Shown here piece after piece: positions 52,414 through 61,552 of a stretch of 64,000 bases of DNA; within the stretch, counting starts at the first letter, position 1, and each line of letters starts with the position of its first letter. A program made the translations under genes and the position numbers. The DNA comes from Flavobacterium coralii (GTDB taxonomy: Bacteria; Bacteroidota; Bacteroidia; Flavobacteriales; Flavobacteriaceae), in NCBI RefSeq assembly GCF_019891545.1, contig NZ_JAHDIU010000002.1, forward strand, positions 124,001 through 188,000, read 5' to 3'. Below the pieces are notes generated by a model, which was given only the letters and a program-made list of their open reading frames with translations, was not told where the DNA came from and did no database searches.

Positions 52414-52731
52414 ATGGGCAGCCTGTACAAAGTCAATAAGGGGATCAACCAGAGCATTGAATTTAAGGGGCTTAAGGCACAGTACATCTGGTACCTCGGC
52501 GGGGGCGTCATCATTCTGATGATTGTGTTTGCTGCCCTCTTTATCCTTGGTGTTCCCTCGCTGGTCTGTGTAGGAATGGTAGGGATACTGGGCACCGTAC
52601 TGGTCGTCAAGATCTATGCGATGAGCCGCAGGTACGGCGAGCATGGCATGATGAAAGCCCTGGCCCGGAAACAGCTTCCCAAAATGCTCAAATGCTACAG
52701 CCGCAAGGCTTTTATGCAACCATCCAAATAA
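52414..52731 (+). CDS. traF: Conjugation protein TraF (DUF4133)
   Basis: A 105-residue protein with two adjacent membrane segments (YIWYLGGGVIILMIVFAALF and VCVGMVGILGTVLVVKIYAM) flanked by a basic C-terminus (ALARKQLPKMLKCYSRKAFM). The start YKVNKGINQSIEFKGLKAQY is typical of DUF4133/TraF, the VirB3-like partner of TraG. It precedes traG by 6 bp. Confidence 0.85.
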   Translation: MGSLYKVNKGINQSIEFKGLKAQYIWYLGGGVIILMIVFAALFILGVPSLVCVGMVGILGTVLVVKIYAMSRRYGEHGMMKALARKQLPKMLKCYSRKAFMQPSK

Positions 52732-52737
52732 TATGTC

Positions 52738-55207
52738 ATGGAGAAAACAATTGAACAACTGCTGCCGCTTCTGGATGTGCGGCAGGGCATCATCATATCC
52801 AAACAGGGCGATGCTACCCTGGGGTTCCGTGTGGAGCTGCCGGAGCTCTTTACCTTATCGGATCCGGAATATGAGGCCTTCCACCAGGCATGGCTGAAAG
52901 CCTTCCGCGTGCTGCCTAAGCATACCGTACTGTGCAAACAGGACTGGTTCATACACAGCGGGCATACCCCGGATTTTGCAAAGGAGAGTTTTCTGGACCG
53001 CAGCAGCGAGCGCTTCTTTAACGAGCGCCCCTTCCTTGACCACTGCTGTTATTTGTACCTGACCAAAAAACCGGCCGACAGGAAAAATGCGACCTCGCTG
53101 TTTTCCAGCCTTACGCGCCCTTCGCTGCTTCCCAAAGAAACACTGGGGGCACAGGCCCTGCAGGATTTCAGGGATGCCTGCGGGCAGTTCCAAAGGATAT
53201 TACAGGACAGCGGCTTTGTCAGAATGTTTCCCTTAGGGGATAACGATATCTACAGCGAAACCCATAAAGTGGGGCTTTTGGAACAGTACTGTACCCTGAG
53301 CAAGAGCAAAGGAGAGTACCTGTACGGTGATGTCGCCTTTGATGAAGGGCTTTTGATCAACGGGAAATACGCCCAGCTGTATACCTTGGGGGATGCCGCG
53401 AACCTGCCCTCACTGTGTGGCCCAAGAATTACCTACGACCGTTATTCGACCGACCGCACGCCTTTCAGTGTGGGGTTTGCCTCACCGCTGGGGCAGCTGC
53501 TTTCGTGCAACCACCTGTACAGTCAATACCTGTTCTTTGAGGACAGTGCCAAAACGCTGCAACGCATGGAAAGCAAAAGGCTCCGCCTGCAATCCCTTTC
53601 GGCCTACAGCCGCGAGAACCTGATAGCCCGGGATGCCACCAATGATTTCCTGAACGAGGCCATCAGCAAACAGCGCCTCCCGGTAAAGGCACATTTCAAT
53701 ATACTGGTGTGGACCGACCGGAAAGAGGAGCTGAACGATTTGAAGAACAAGGTCTCTTCAGCCCTTGCCCAAATGGATGCCGTGGCCAAGCAGGAGACCG
53801 TTGGGGCGCCACAGATCTGGTGGGCAGGCCTGCCGGGCAACGCCGCGGAATTTCCCATGAACGACACCTTTGACAGCTTTGCCGAACAGGCCTGTTGTTT
53901 CCTTAACCTGGAAACCGGCTACCGCAGCTCTACCAGTCCGATGGGCATCCGTCTGGGCGACAGACTGACCGGACGTCCCGTGCATGTGGATATCAGCGAT
54001 GAGCCTATGAAAATGGGCATCTGGTACCAACCGCAACAAGTTCATACTCGGTCCTTCCGGCAGCGGCAAATCCTTTTTTACCAATCACATGGTTCGCAGC
54101 TATTACGAGCAGGGTACCCATGTGGTACTGGTGGATGTGGGGCACAGCTACAAAGGGCTTTGCGATATGGTGGGCGGGTACTACTTCACCTATGAGGAGC
54201 ACAACCCCATCCGGTTCAATCCTTTTTATATCGGGGAAGGCGACCGGCTGGATACCGAGAAGAAGGAAAGCATCAAGACCCTGCTGCTCGCCTTGTGGAA
54301 AAAGGATACGGAGACTTTCCGCCGCAGCGAGTATGTGGCACTTTCCAATGCGTTGCAACTGTATTACGAGAAACTGGATGCTGATCTGGCGCTTTTTCCC
54401 GGCTTTGACTCCTTTTACGAATTCCTGCGGGATGATTTTACCGCCATACTGGAACAGGATAAGGTGAAGGAGCGCGACTTTGATATCGGGAATTTTCTGT
54501 ATGTGCTGCGCCCTTACTACCGGGGCGGTGAATTCGATTACCTGCTGAATGCTACGGCCAACCTGGAACTGTTGCAGGAACGCTTTATCGTATTTGAGCT
54601 GGACAACATCAAAGACCATCCCATACTATTCCCAGTGGTGACCATCATCATCATGGAGGTGTTCATCAGCAAGATGCGCAAGCTGAAAGGGATACGAAAG
54701 ATGATCCTGATTGAGGAGGCCTGGAAGGCGATTGCCCGTGAAGGCATGGCCGAATACATCAAATACCTTTTTAAGACAGTGCGTAAATTCTTCGGGGAAG
54801 CCATAGTGGTGACCTAGGAAGTGGAGGACATCATTTCTTCCCCCGTGGTCAAGCAGGCAATTATCAACAACAGTGATTGCAAGATCCTGCTGGACCAGCG
54901 CAAATACCAGAATAAGTTTGACCAGATACAGGAACTCCTGGGGCTGACCGAAAAGGAAAAGGCACTGGTGCTCTCAGTCAATAAGGCCAACGACCCCGAC
55001 AAAAATTATAAGGAGGTGTTTATTTCCCTTGGCGGGGTACTTTCCAAGGTCTACCGCACCGAGGTTTCCCCGGAGGAATATTATGCCTATACCACCGAAG
55101 AAAGCGAAAAGGTCAGGGTGCATCAATACGCCGCCCGATTCGGCGGGGATGTGCGCCGCGGCATTGCGGCCCTGGTGCAGGAACTACACGAGAATAAACC
55201 TAAATGA
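52738..55207 (+). pseudogene. traG: Conjugation ATPase TraG (VirB4-like), frameshifted and with an amber codon
   Basis: The N-terminal part (52738-54027) contains the TraG start LLPLLDVRQGIIISKQGDAT and HFNILVWTD. At GGTACC (54024-54029) one extra base moves the frame: dropping one C gives NKFILGPSGSGKSFFTNHM, the Walker A motif GPSGSGKS at 54050-54073. The second frame runs through VLVDVGHSYKGLC and the Walker B-like KMILIEEAWKAI (about 54700-54735) to VVT and TAG at 54815-54817, where the family has VVTQEV, then continues as EVEDIISSPVVKQAI to 55207. One base plus one stop therefore separate it from a full TraG of about 820 residues. As read the motor would be split in three. Confidence 0.82.
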
Positions 55208-55213
55208 AACGCT

Positions 55214-55894
55214 ATGAAAACAATTGCAAAAATAATGGTGTGCCTGTTGCTTCTCAGCAGCATCGAGGCGCGCCCGGCGACCTCCGCACCGCCCATACTG
55301 GCTTTGATTCGTGAGGCCGTGGTCAGGGCCATCAAGGCGATGGACCTTAAGATACAGAAACTGCAGAACAAGACCATCTGGCTGCAGAACGCCCAAAAGG
55401 AAATCGAGAATACCCTTTCGAAGGTAAAACTGGATGAGATCTCCGACTGGACCAAAAAACAGAAGGAACTGTACCAGGAGTATTACGATGAGCTCAAAGC
55501 GGTCAAGTCCATTATCACCCAGTACCAGCGCATCCGAGACATTACCGACAAACAGGCCCGCCTGCTCTCGGAATACCAGCGCGGGTGGCAGCTCTTCCGG
55601 GAGGACGAGCATTTTACAGGGGATGAACTCGATTATATGGAGCAGGTATATAGCGGCATCCTTGCCGAGAGCCTTTACAACATGGAGCTGATCTTTTCGA
55701 TTATCGAATCCTATACCACCAGCATGAGTGACGCCCAGCGCCTGGAACTGATCAATGAGACAGCGGACCAGATTGACCGCAACTACGATGACCTGAGACG
55801 CTTTAACGGGCAGAATGTGCTTCTGAGCCTGCAACGTGCCAAGACCTCGAAAGAAGTGGAGCAATTACGCAGGTTGTACGGCAGTGTACACTAA
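55214..55894 (+). CDS. traI: Conjugation protein TraI (Bacteroidota type)
   Basis: The 226-residue product has a signal peptide (KTIAKIMVCLLLLSSIEARP), then a coiled-coil-like body: LKIQKLQNKTIWLQNAQKEI, SKVKLDEISDWTKKQKELYQ and EYYDELKAVKSII. These belong to the TraI protein of Bacteroidota conjugative transposons, which is a periplasmic component and not the F-plasmid relaxase of the same name. The gene lies 6 bp after traG and 12 bp before the next gene. Domains are complete and no lesion is seen. Confidence 0.8.
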   Translation: MKTIAKIMVCLLLLSSIEARPATSAPPILALIREAVVRAIKAMDLKIQKLQNKTIWLQNAQKEIENTLSKVKLDEISDWTKKQKELYQEYYDELKAVKSIITQYQRIRDITDKQARLLSEYQRGWQLFREDEHFTGDELDYMEQVYSGILAESLYNMELIFSIIESYTTSMSDAQRLELINETADQIDRNYDDLRRFNGQNVLLSLQRAKTSKEVEQLRRLYGSVH

Positions 55895-55906
55895 AACAAT
55901 ACCACG

Positions 55907-56518
55907 ATGAAAACACTATTGACCATAACCGCCCTGCTGTTGTCCTTTGTACTGGTTGCGCAGTCAAGCCGCGACCGGGTTATGCTACAGCAGATCGCAG
56001 CCCTTAAGACCTATGGGAGTTACCTGAAAAAAGGCTACCGTATCGCCCGTGACGGGTTAAATTTTATCGGAGACCTGAAGGATGGCGAGCTGAACCTGCA
56101 CAGCCTATTTTTTGAGGGGTTGGATAACGTAAGCCCTTTTGTGCAGGATTACCCCAAAGCAGGTGCCATTGTCACGCTGAACACGCGTATTACGGAGCTA
56201 CAGGAAAAACTTTCCGGCCAGCTTGACGATGCCCTTTTCTACGGTAATGAGAAAGACTATATCCGAAGGGTCATCGCGCGCGTGTTAGAGGGTTGTGCTG
56301 ATGACCTTGAGGAGCTGGAAGCCGTGCTCTCCCAAAGCGGCTACACAGCTACTGATGCCGGGCGCATTGACCGTATCGACGCGCTTTATGCTAATACCGA
56401 AGACCGCTATCGGTTTGCCCGGGACTTTTACGATCAGTGCATGCTATTGGTAAACGCCAGGGCACGCGAAGCCCGAAACGTGCGACAAAGTGAACGCCTG
56501 TCCAACCCAAATCCATAA
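55907..56518 (+). CDS. TraI-region paralogue, exported helical protein (first copy)
   Basis: The 203-residue product has a signal segment (MKTLLTITALLLSFVLVAQS) and a helical core with KTYGSYLKKGYRIARDGLNF and GELNLHSLFFEGLDNVSPFV. The gene at 56521-57150 shows the same pattern (YEILSKGYNTVKDLTQGNFD, LHKTFLDALLQVSPAV), so the two are tandem paralogues. Proteins of this kind between TraI and TraJ are often labelled TerB-like; there is no link to tellurite resistance in the context. A periplasmic role in the transfer apparatus is inferred. Confidence 0.6.
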   Translation: MKTLLTITALLLSFVLVAQSSRDRVMLQQIAALKTYGSYLKKGYRIARDGLNFIGDLKDGELNLHSLFFEGLDNVSPFVQDYPKAGAIVTLNTRITELQEKLSGQLDDALFYGNEKDYIRRVIARVLEGCADDLEELEAVLSQSGYTATDAGRIDRIDALYANTEDRYRFARDFYDQCMLLVNARAREARNVRQSERLSNPNP

Positions 56519-56520
56519 TT

Positions 56521-57150
56521 ATGAAAGCACTTCGAAAACTACTGTTTGCCAGCTTAATGTTTTTAATTACCGTCCAGGGCAACGCCCAGGTACAGGAACT
56601 CAAGCAGCTCGCACTGAATATCGAAAAACTGGCGCAGTTCAGGGCCATACTCAAAGACATGAAGGAAGGCTATGAGATACTGAGCAAGGGGTACAACACC
56701 GTAAAGGACCTGACACAAGGGAATTTCGACCTGCACAAGACCTTTTTGGATGCCCTGCTGCAGGTCAGCCCTGCGGTACGCAATTACAAAAGGGTGGGGG
56801 AGATCATCGATTACTAGGTGGAGCTGGTTGGAAATTCGGGCCGCCACCGCAACAAACTGCAGTCCAGCGGGCTTTTTGCCCCAGACGAACTCGACTATTT
56901 CGTGCAGGTATACGACCGAATCTTTAGGGAGAGCCTGCGCGATCTGGAAGAGCTGACGGCGGTACTGACCGCCGGGGAGCTGCGCATGTCGGATGAGGAA
57001 CGCCTCGCGGCCATCGACAGGATCTATCTGTCGGTACAGGACAAATGCCTTTTCGTAATGGATTTCAATTCGCAGACCGGGATACTCGCCCTGCAACGCG
57101 GCAGGGAAGATGTGGAAGCCCTCAGGTTACTGACCCAAACCAACCCTTAA
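56521..57150 (+). pseudogene. TraI-region paralogue (second copy) with an in-frame amber
   Basis: This tandem copy begins MKALRKLLFASLMFLITVQG (signal segment) and reads VGEIIDY, TAG at 56815-56817, VELVGNSGRHRNKLQSSGLF in one frame, then DELDYFVQVYDRIFRESLRD and to the stop at 57150, in all about 209 codons. One C-to-T change at a CAG would explain the stop. A protein starting at GTG 56818 could still be made. The partner copy at 55907 is intact, so loss could be tolerated. Confidence 0.7.
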
Positions 57151-57160
57151 ACTGATTGTT

Positions 57161-58360
57161 ATGGCTATTAAATGTCAAAATAAACTATGGGGCATGGCAG
57201 CACTACTGCTGCTTCCCGCTGAAGGCTACAGCCAGTCCATGGCAGAAGAGATGAACGGCCTTCACAGTGTGCTGGACCAGCTGTACGATGAGATGATGCC
57301 TTTGTGCAGCGACCTTATCGGGATATCGCAGGGTATTGCGGGGTTTGCGGCTCTGTTCTATATCGCCTCAAGGGTATGGCGGCACCTGGCCAATGCGGAG
57401 CCCATCGATTTCTATCCGCTGTTCCGTCCCTTTGTGATTGGTTTCTGCATTCTTTCCTTTCCGCTGGTCATTGCCATTATCAACGGTATTATGAAACCCG
57501 CGGTCAGCGCTACCGATAGTATGGTGGAGAATTCCAATGCCGCTATCGAGGAGCTGCTACGCCAGAAGGAGGAAGCTATTAAGACCACCGATGCCTGGCA
57601 GATGTACGTCGGGGAAGACGGCAGTGGCGACCGGGAACGCTGGTACAAATATACCCACGAGGAGGATTCCGGATCGGGGGAAGGGCTGATCGAGAGCATT
57701 GGCAACGACATCAAGTTTGCCATGGCCAAGGCTTCCTACAATTTCAGGAATTCGGTCAAGGAATGGATGAGCGAGATATTGCGTGTCCTTTTTGAGGCTG
57801 CGGCCCTGTGCATCGATACCCTGCGTACCTTCCAGCTGATTGTCCTGGCGATACTGGGACCGCTGGTATTCGGGCTGTCTGTCTTTGACGGCTTCCAGCA
57901 TACCCTGACCGTTTGGCTGGCCCGCTATATCAACGTATTCCTGTGGTTGCCCGTAGCCAACATCTTCGGAGGTATCATCGGCAAGATACAGGAAAAGATG
58001 CTGCAGGTCGACATTGCACAGGTCAACGAGTACGGTGACACCTTTTTCAGCAGGACCGATATTGCCTACCTGGTCTTTATGATCATCGGTATCATCGGTT
58101 ACTTTACCGTACCCTCAGTCGCCAATTACATCGTACACGCCGGCGGGGGCGGGGCTTTTGGACAGAAAGTAACCAGTATTTTCGGGGGTACTGCCACAGC
58201 TGCAGCACGTACCGCCTCCATGGGTGCCGGTATGGCAGCCGACGGGCTTGGGGATGCTGTAGGCAGGATGTCGGGAAGCTATTCCGGTCACGGGAGCAGC
58301 GGCCCCTATTTCGATAACGACAATTATATGAAAGATAAAGTAAAAGGTAATGAATCATGA
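57161..58360 (+). CDS. traJ: Conjugation protein TraJ
   Basis: The 399-residue membrane protein has an N-terminal signal-like segment, several hydrophobic spans (FVIGFCILSFPLVIAIINGI, LIVLAILGPLVFGLSVFDGF, VFMIIGIIGYFTVPSVANYI) and a C-terminal Gly/Ser-rich soluble tail (MSGSYSGHGSSGPYFDNDNY). The pattern matches TraJ, which corresponds to the VirB6-like polytopic channel protein of this transfer system. Its stop overlaps the start of traK by 4 bp. Confidence 0.85.
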   Translation: MAIKCQNKLWGMAALLLLPAEGYSQSMAEEMNGLHSVLDQLYDEMMPLCSDLIGISQGIAGFAALFYIASRVWRHLANAEPIDFYPLFRPFVIGFCILSFPLVIAIINGIMKPAVSATDSMVENSNAAIEELLRQKEEAIKTTDAWQMYVGEDGSGDRERWYKYTHEEDSGSGEGLIESIGNDIKFAMAKASYNFRNSVKEWMSEILRVLFEAAALCIDTLRTFQLIVLAILGPLVFGLSVFDGFQHTLTVWLARYINVFLWLPVANIFGGIIGKIQEKMLQVDIAQVNEYGDTFFSRTDIAYLVFMIIGIIGYFTVPSVANYIVHAGGGGAFGQKVTSIFGGTATAAARTASMGAGMAADGLGDAVGRMSGSYSGHGSSGPYFDNDNYMKDKVKGNES

Positions 58361-58980
58361 TGTTCACAAAAATTGACAACCTTGAAACCGCCTTCCTCCA
58401 TGTAAAAACCTTTACCATGGTGGTAGTGGTGGCCAGTGCCCTGGTGAGTGTCTTCGCCCTCTACCAGAGCTATACAACGGTACACCGCCTGCAGGATAAG
58501 ATTTATGTGCTGGCCAACGGCAAGGCCATTGAAGCCTATGCTTCGGACCGGAGGGACAATATCGCGGTGGAAGCGCGCGACCACGTGCGCAATTTCCATC
58601 ACTATTTCTTTACCCTTGACCCGGATGACAAGGTCATCCGTGAGAACGTGGCAAAGGCACTATACCTGGCAGACAACTCAGCAAAACGGGTGTACGACGA
58701 CCTTAAGGAAGGCGGGTATTACTCCGGTATCATCTCGGGGAACATCAGTCAGGGCATCACCATGGACAGTATCGTGGTGAGCCTCGAGAACTATCCCTAT
58801 TACTTCCGCTGCTATGCCAAGCAGCAGATCGTCAGGCCGACCAGTATACTCAAGCGCAACCTGCTTACTGAAGGTAACCTGAGGAACGTATCGCGCAGCG
58901 ATAACAACCCGCACGGTTTCCTGATCGAGCGATGGCGTACCCTGGACAATAAAGATATTGGTACCGAAAACCGCCAGTAG
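58357..58980 (+). CDS. traK: Conjugation protein TraK
   Basis: The 207-residue product starts MMFTKIDNLETAFLHVKTFT with one membrane anchor (MVVVVASALVSVFALYQSY), followed by a periplasmic domain with VEARDHVRNFHHYFFTLDPD and AKRVYDDLKEGGYYSGIISG. This is TraK, a VirB8-like bitopic core component. It overlaps traJ at its start and is followed at 2 bp by a small membrane gene. The stop here is TAG, so amber is used as a normal stop in this locus. Confidence 0.88.
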   Translation: MMFTKIDNLETAFLHVKTFTMVVVVASALVSVFALYQSYTTVHRLQDKIYVLANGKAIEAYASDRRDNIAVEARDHVRNFHHYFFTLDPDDKVIRENVAKALYLADNSAKRVYDDLKEGGYYSGIISGNISQGITMDSIVVSLENYPYYFRCYAKQQIVRPTSILKRNLLTEGNLRNVSRSDNNPHGFLIERWRTLDNKDIGTENRQ

Positions 58981-58982
58981 CC

Positions 58983-59456
58983 ATGAAAGATAAAAATGAA
59001 AATAAAAGAGTCAGGCCCAGCCTGCTACAGCAGCTATATGCGTTGCGGCTCCGAACGCAGCTGGCCTGGGTGGAATGGATGGAAGCCAAGGCAGCCCGCC
59101 TTTCCCGAAAAGGGCAGTACCTGTCCTTAGGCCTTTTTATAGTCGTATCCGCAGGCTTTTGCACACTGATGCTCTTCGGAGGCCTTGGCAATATACTAGG
59201 TATTACAACAAAAGCGGATGCTATCCGCAGTGTTGCTGCCCCGCGGATCAGCAGCCCCAAAGTGGCACCTGATGATTCCGTGCTGCGGGAACGGCTAGCT
59301 ATTTTCCATCACTACTGGGACAGCCTTTCAAGAAACGCATCCGGACGAAAGACCCGCGACAGTTTGGTGCAGGCCCGGCCCGGATTGCTCGACAGCATTC
59401 GCATAGGCGAACAATTAATCGCAACTCAAAAACACGATTCTGATGAAAAAAAATGA
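58983..59456 (+). CDS. traL: Conjugation protein TraL-like, single membrane segment
   Basis: The 157-residue product has a basic N-terminus (RVRPSLLQQLYALRLRTQLA), a membrane segment about residues 42-65 (YLSLGLFIVVSAGFCTLMLF) and a soluble tail. Position between TraK and TraM and the single TM anchor match TraL. The gene overlaps traM by 14 bp. No catalytic motif is visible; the name is given by position and build. Confidence 0.6.
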   Translation: MKDKNENKRVRPSLLQQLYALRLRTQLAWVEWMEAKAARLSRKGQYLSLGLFIVVSAGFCTLMLFGGLGNILGITTKADAIRSVAAPRISSPKVAPDDSVLRERLAIFHHYWDSLSRNASGRKTRDSLVQARPGLLDSIRIGEQLIATQKHDSDEKK

Positions 59457-60693
59457 ACCCGCACCGATGCGCAGGAAAAGAAAGATCCTCTGGCTCCTGC
59501 CGCTTTTACTGCTTCCCTTTACCACGCTCTTCTTTTGGGCTATGGGAGGGGGAACACCGACCACTGCCGAGGGACAGCCCAAACGCGGCTTTAACCTGAA
59601 GCTGCCTGCTGCCAACCTGGAAGATGAAGCATCCTTTGACAAGATGCAGTATTATGACAGGGCTGCTCAGGATTCCAACAAGATCAATAACCTGAGGAAA
59701 AAAGATCCGAACTACTCGTATGACACCCTTAACGAAACGACGGATTCGGTTACCGGGAGCAGGCAGCGCAGCGGGCTCTCCATAAGCAATTTCCAAAGCC
59801 CTCAGGAGAAAAAAGTCTATGAGCGCCTGGAAGCACTGCAACGTGCTGTCAGTACACCTCCCGAAAACAAAAAAGCACCACCTGCTGAAACCTCTGTTGA
59901 GCTACCTGTAGCCACTAACAGCCAGAGCAGGGCATTGGAAGAGATGCTGCAATCCATGGAAACAGTATCGGAGCCGGACCCCGAACTGGCACAGATAGGA
60001 GGTATGCTGGAAAGTATACTGGATATCCAATACCCCGAGCGCGTGCAGCAGAAACTGCGAGAGCAGTCCAAAAGCAACAGGGGCAGGGTTTACGGCATTG
60101 CCACACAGCAAGAAGAGCAGGTGGTATCCAGCATAGCACCACAACAGTCACATAAGGTCGCCTTTGCACCCACTGCTCTCCATACCGGTTTCTACGGCCT
60201 TGATGAAGTGACCACGGAAACCGTTCAGAATCATGCGGTATCGGCTGTCATTGCCGAGACACAGACTGTGGTCAACGGCGCTACGGTTAAAATGGAACTG
60301 GCCCAGGAAATCTACATTAACGGTCAGGTAATCCCGAAAGGCACTTTTGTGGTGGGTACCGCTTCCCTGAAAGGGGAGCGCCTGACCATCCAAATACAGA
60401 GCATCCGACACGGCAATTCCTTATTCCCGGTGGAACTGGCCGTTTACGATCTGGACGGGCTAAACGGTATTTACATACCCGGAGCCATCAACAGGGCCGT
60501 TGCCAAAGCCTCGGCAGACCGCTCCATGCAGACCCTGGGGGTCACCACCCTGAGTGATTCCTGGAGTGCGCAGGCGGCAGGTGCCGGTATTGAAGCGGCC
60601 AAGGGGCTCTTCAGCAAGAAAGTGAAGCTGGTGAAAGTGACCCTTAAAAAAGGCTACCGTATCCTGCTTAAAGATGAAAAACAAGACGAGTAA
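59443..60693 (+). CDS. traM: Conjugation protein TraM
   Basis: The 416-residue protein has a basic start and one membrane segment (KILWLLPLLLLPFTTLFFWA), a Pro/Ser/Gln-rich periplasmic linker, and a C-terminal beta-rich domain with AVIAETQTVVNGATVKMELA and IPKGTFVVGTASLKGERLTI. These features match TraM, the VirB10-like component of Bacteroidota conjugation systems. It overlaps traL by 14 bp and is followed by traN in a coupled arrangement. Confidence 0.88.
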   Translation: MKKNEPAPMRRKRKILWLLPLLLLPFTTLFFWAMGGGTPTTAEGQPKRGFNLKLPAANLEDEASFDKMQYYDRAAQDSNKINNLRKKDPNYSYDTLNETTDSVTGSRQRSGLSISNFQSPQEKKVYERLEALQRAVSTPPENKKAPPAETSVELPVATNSQSRALEEMLQSMETVSEPDPELAQIGGMLESILDIQYPERVQQKLREQSKSNRGRVYGIATQQEEQVVSSIAPQQSHKVAFAPTALHTGFYGLDEVTTETVQNHAVSAVIAETQTVVNGATVKMELAQEIYINGQVIPKGTFVVGTASLKGERLTIQIQSIRHGNSLFPVELAVYDLDGLNGIYIPGAINRAVAKASADRSMQTLGVTTLSDSWSAQAAGAGIEAAKGLFSKKVKLVKVTLKKGYRILLKDEKQDE

Positions 60694-60709
60694 TCCAAAT
60701 AATCAGACT

Positions 60710-61537
60710 ATGAAGACAACGTTTATTTTAAGATGTTTACTTATGCTGCTGCCTGTTGGCCTTTGGGCACAGTACAGCGGTTCGGCCCTGCCGGCTAATA
60801 GGGAAATCGGTATTTCCGAACAGCAGACTACCAGCCTTTTGTTTCCGTACCGTATCCTAAGCGTGGACAGGGGCAGTAGGGACATACTGGCCCAAAAACC
60901 AAAAGGGCTTGAGAATATTTTGCAGATCAAGGCGGTGCAGGAAGAATTCCCAGAGTCGAACCTGACGGTCGTCACCGCGGACGGGAAACTCTACAATTTC
61001 CTGGTCTACTATGAAGCCTGTCCTTACTATAGTGCCTACGACTTTACGGGCAAGGCCATGGGAGCCGTCGTGGCGGAGCATACGGACAATGCCGCACTTC
61101 TTGATACCCTGGCTTCGAAAGCTTGTCATGACCGGCACCGTATCCGACTAAATGAAAGCGATAATGGCATCACACTGTCGGTTACCGGTATGTTTGTGGA
61201 AGAGGAGTATTTCTTCTACAGGATTACCATAGAGAACGCTACTAATATCAGCTATACCATAGACAGGCTTCGCTTTCTGATCCGCGATCAGAAAAGGAGC
61301 AGGCGCACCGCCTCACAGGACATTGAGATTACTCCCATTATGGTGTGGGAGCCTACTGAAAAAGTACCGCCCAATGCCCTGAAGACCTTTGTGGTGGTAC
61401 TGCCCAAGTTCACCATACCGGATAAAAAGAACCTGTTTGTGGAACTGACCGAGGCATCCGGTGGCCGACACCTGCAACTGAAGCTGCGCAACCGCAAAGC
61501 AACGCAGGTGGTACCGCTTCCGACTTTTAATGAATAA
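60710..61537 (+). CDS. traN: Conjugation protein TraN
   Basis: From the ATG at 60710 the product is 275 residues and opens with a signal peptide (MKTTFILRCLLMLLPVGLWA); an upstream ATG at 60674 would add a non-signal-like extension that overlaps traM. The mature part contains VDRGSRDILAQKPKGLENIL, TADGKLYNFLVYYE and VPPNALKTFVVVLPKFTI, blocks of TraN, a VirB9-like periplasmic protein. Lengths agree with the family. It is 15 bp before the next gene. Confidence 0.85.
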   Translation: MKTTFILRCLLMLLPVGLWAQYSGSALPANREIGISEQQTTSLLFPYRILSVDRGSRDILAQKPKGLENILQIKAVQEEFPESNLTVVTADGKLYNFLVYYEACPYYSAYDFTGKAMGAVVAEHTDNAALLDTLASKACHDRHRIRLNESDNGITLSVTGMFVEEEYFFYRITIENATNISYTIDRLRFLIRDQKRSRRTASQDIEITPIMVWEPTEKVPPNALKTFVVVLPKFTIPDKKNLFVELTEASGGRHLQLKLRNRKATQVVPLPTFNE

Positions 61538-61552
61538 CTAAAATGATGTATT

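Noticed and set aside
58978-58980. Genome-wide reassignment of TAG to glutamine
   Set aside because: traK, the 57-residue gene and others end properly with TAG at expected lengths, so a full code change does not hold; context-dependent suppression stays possible.
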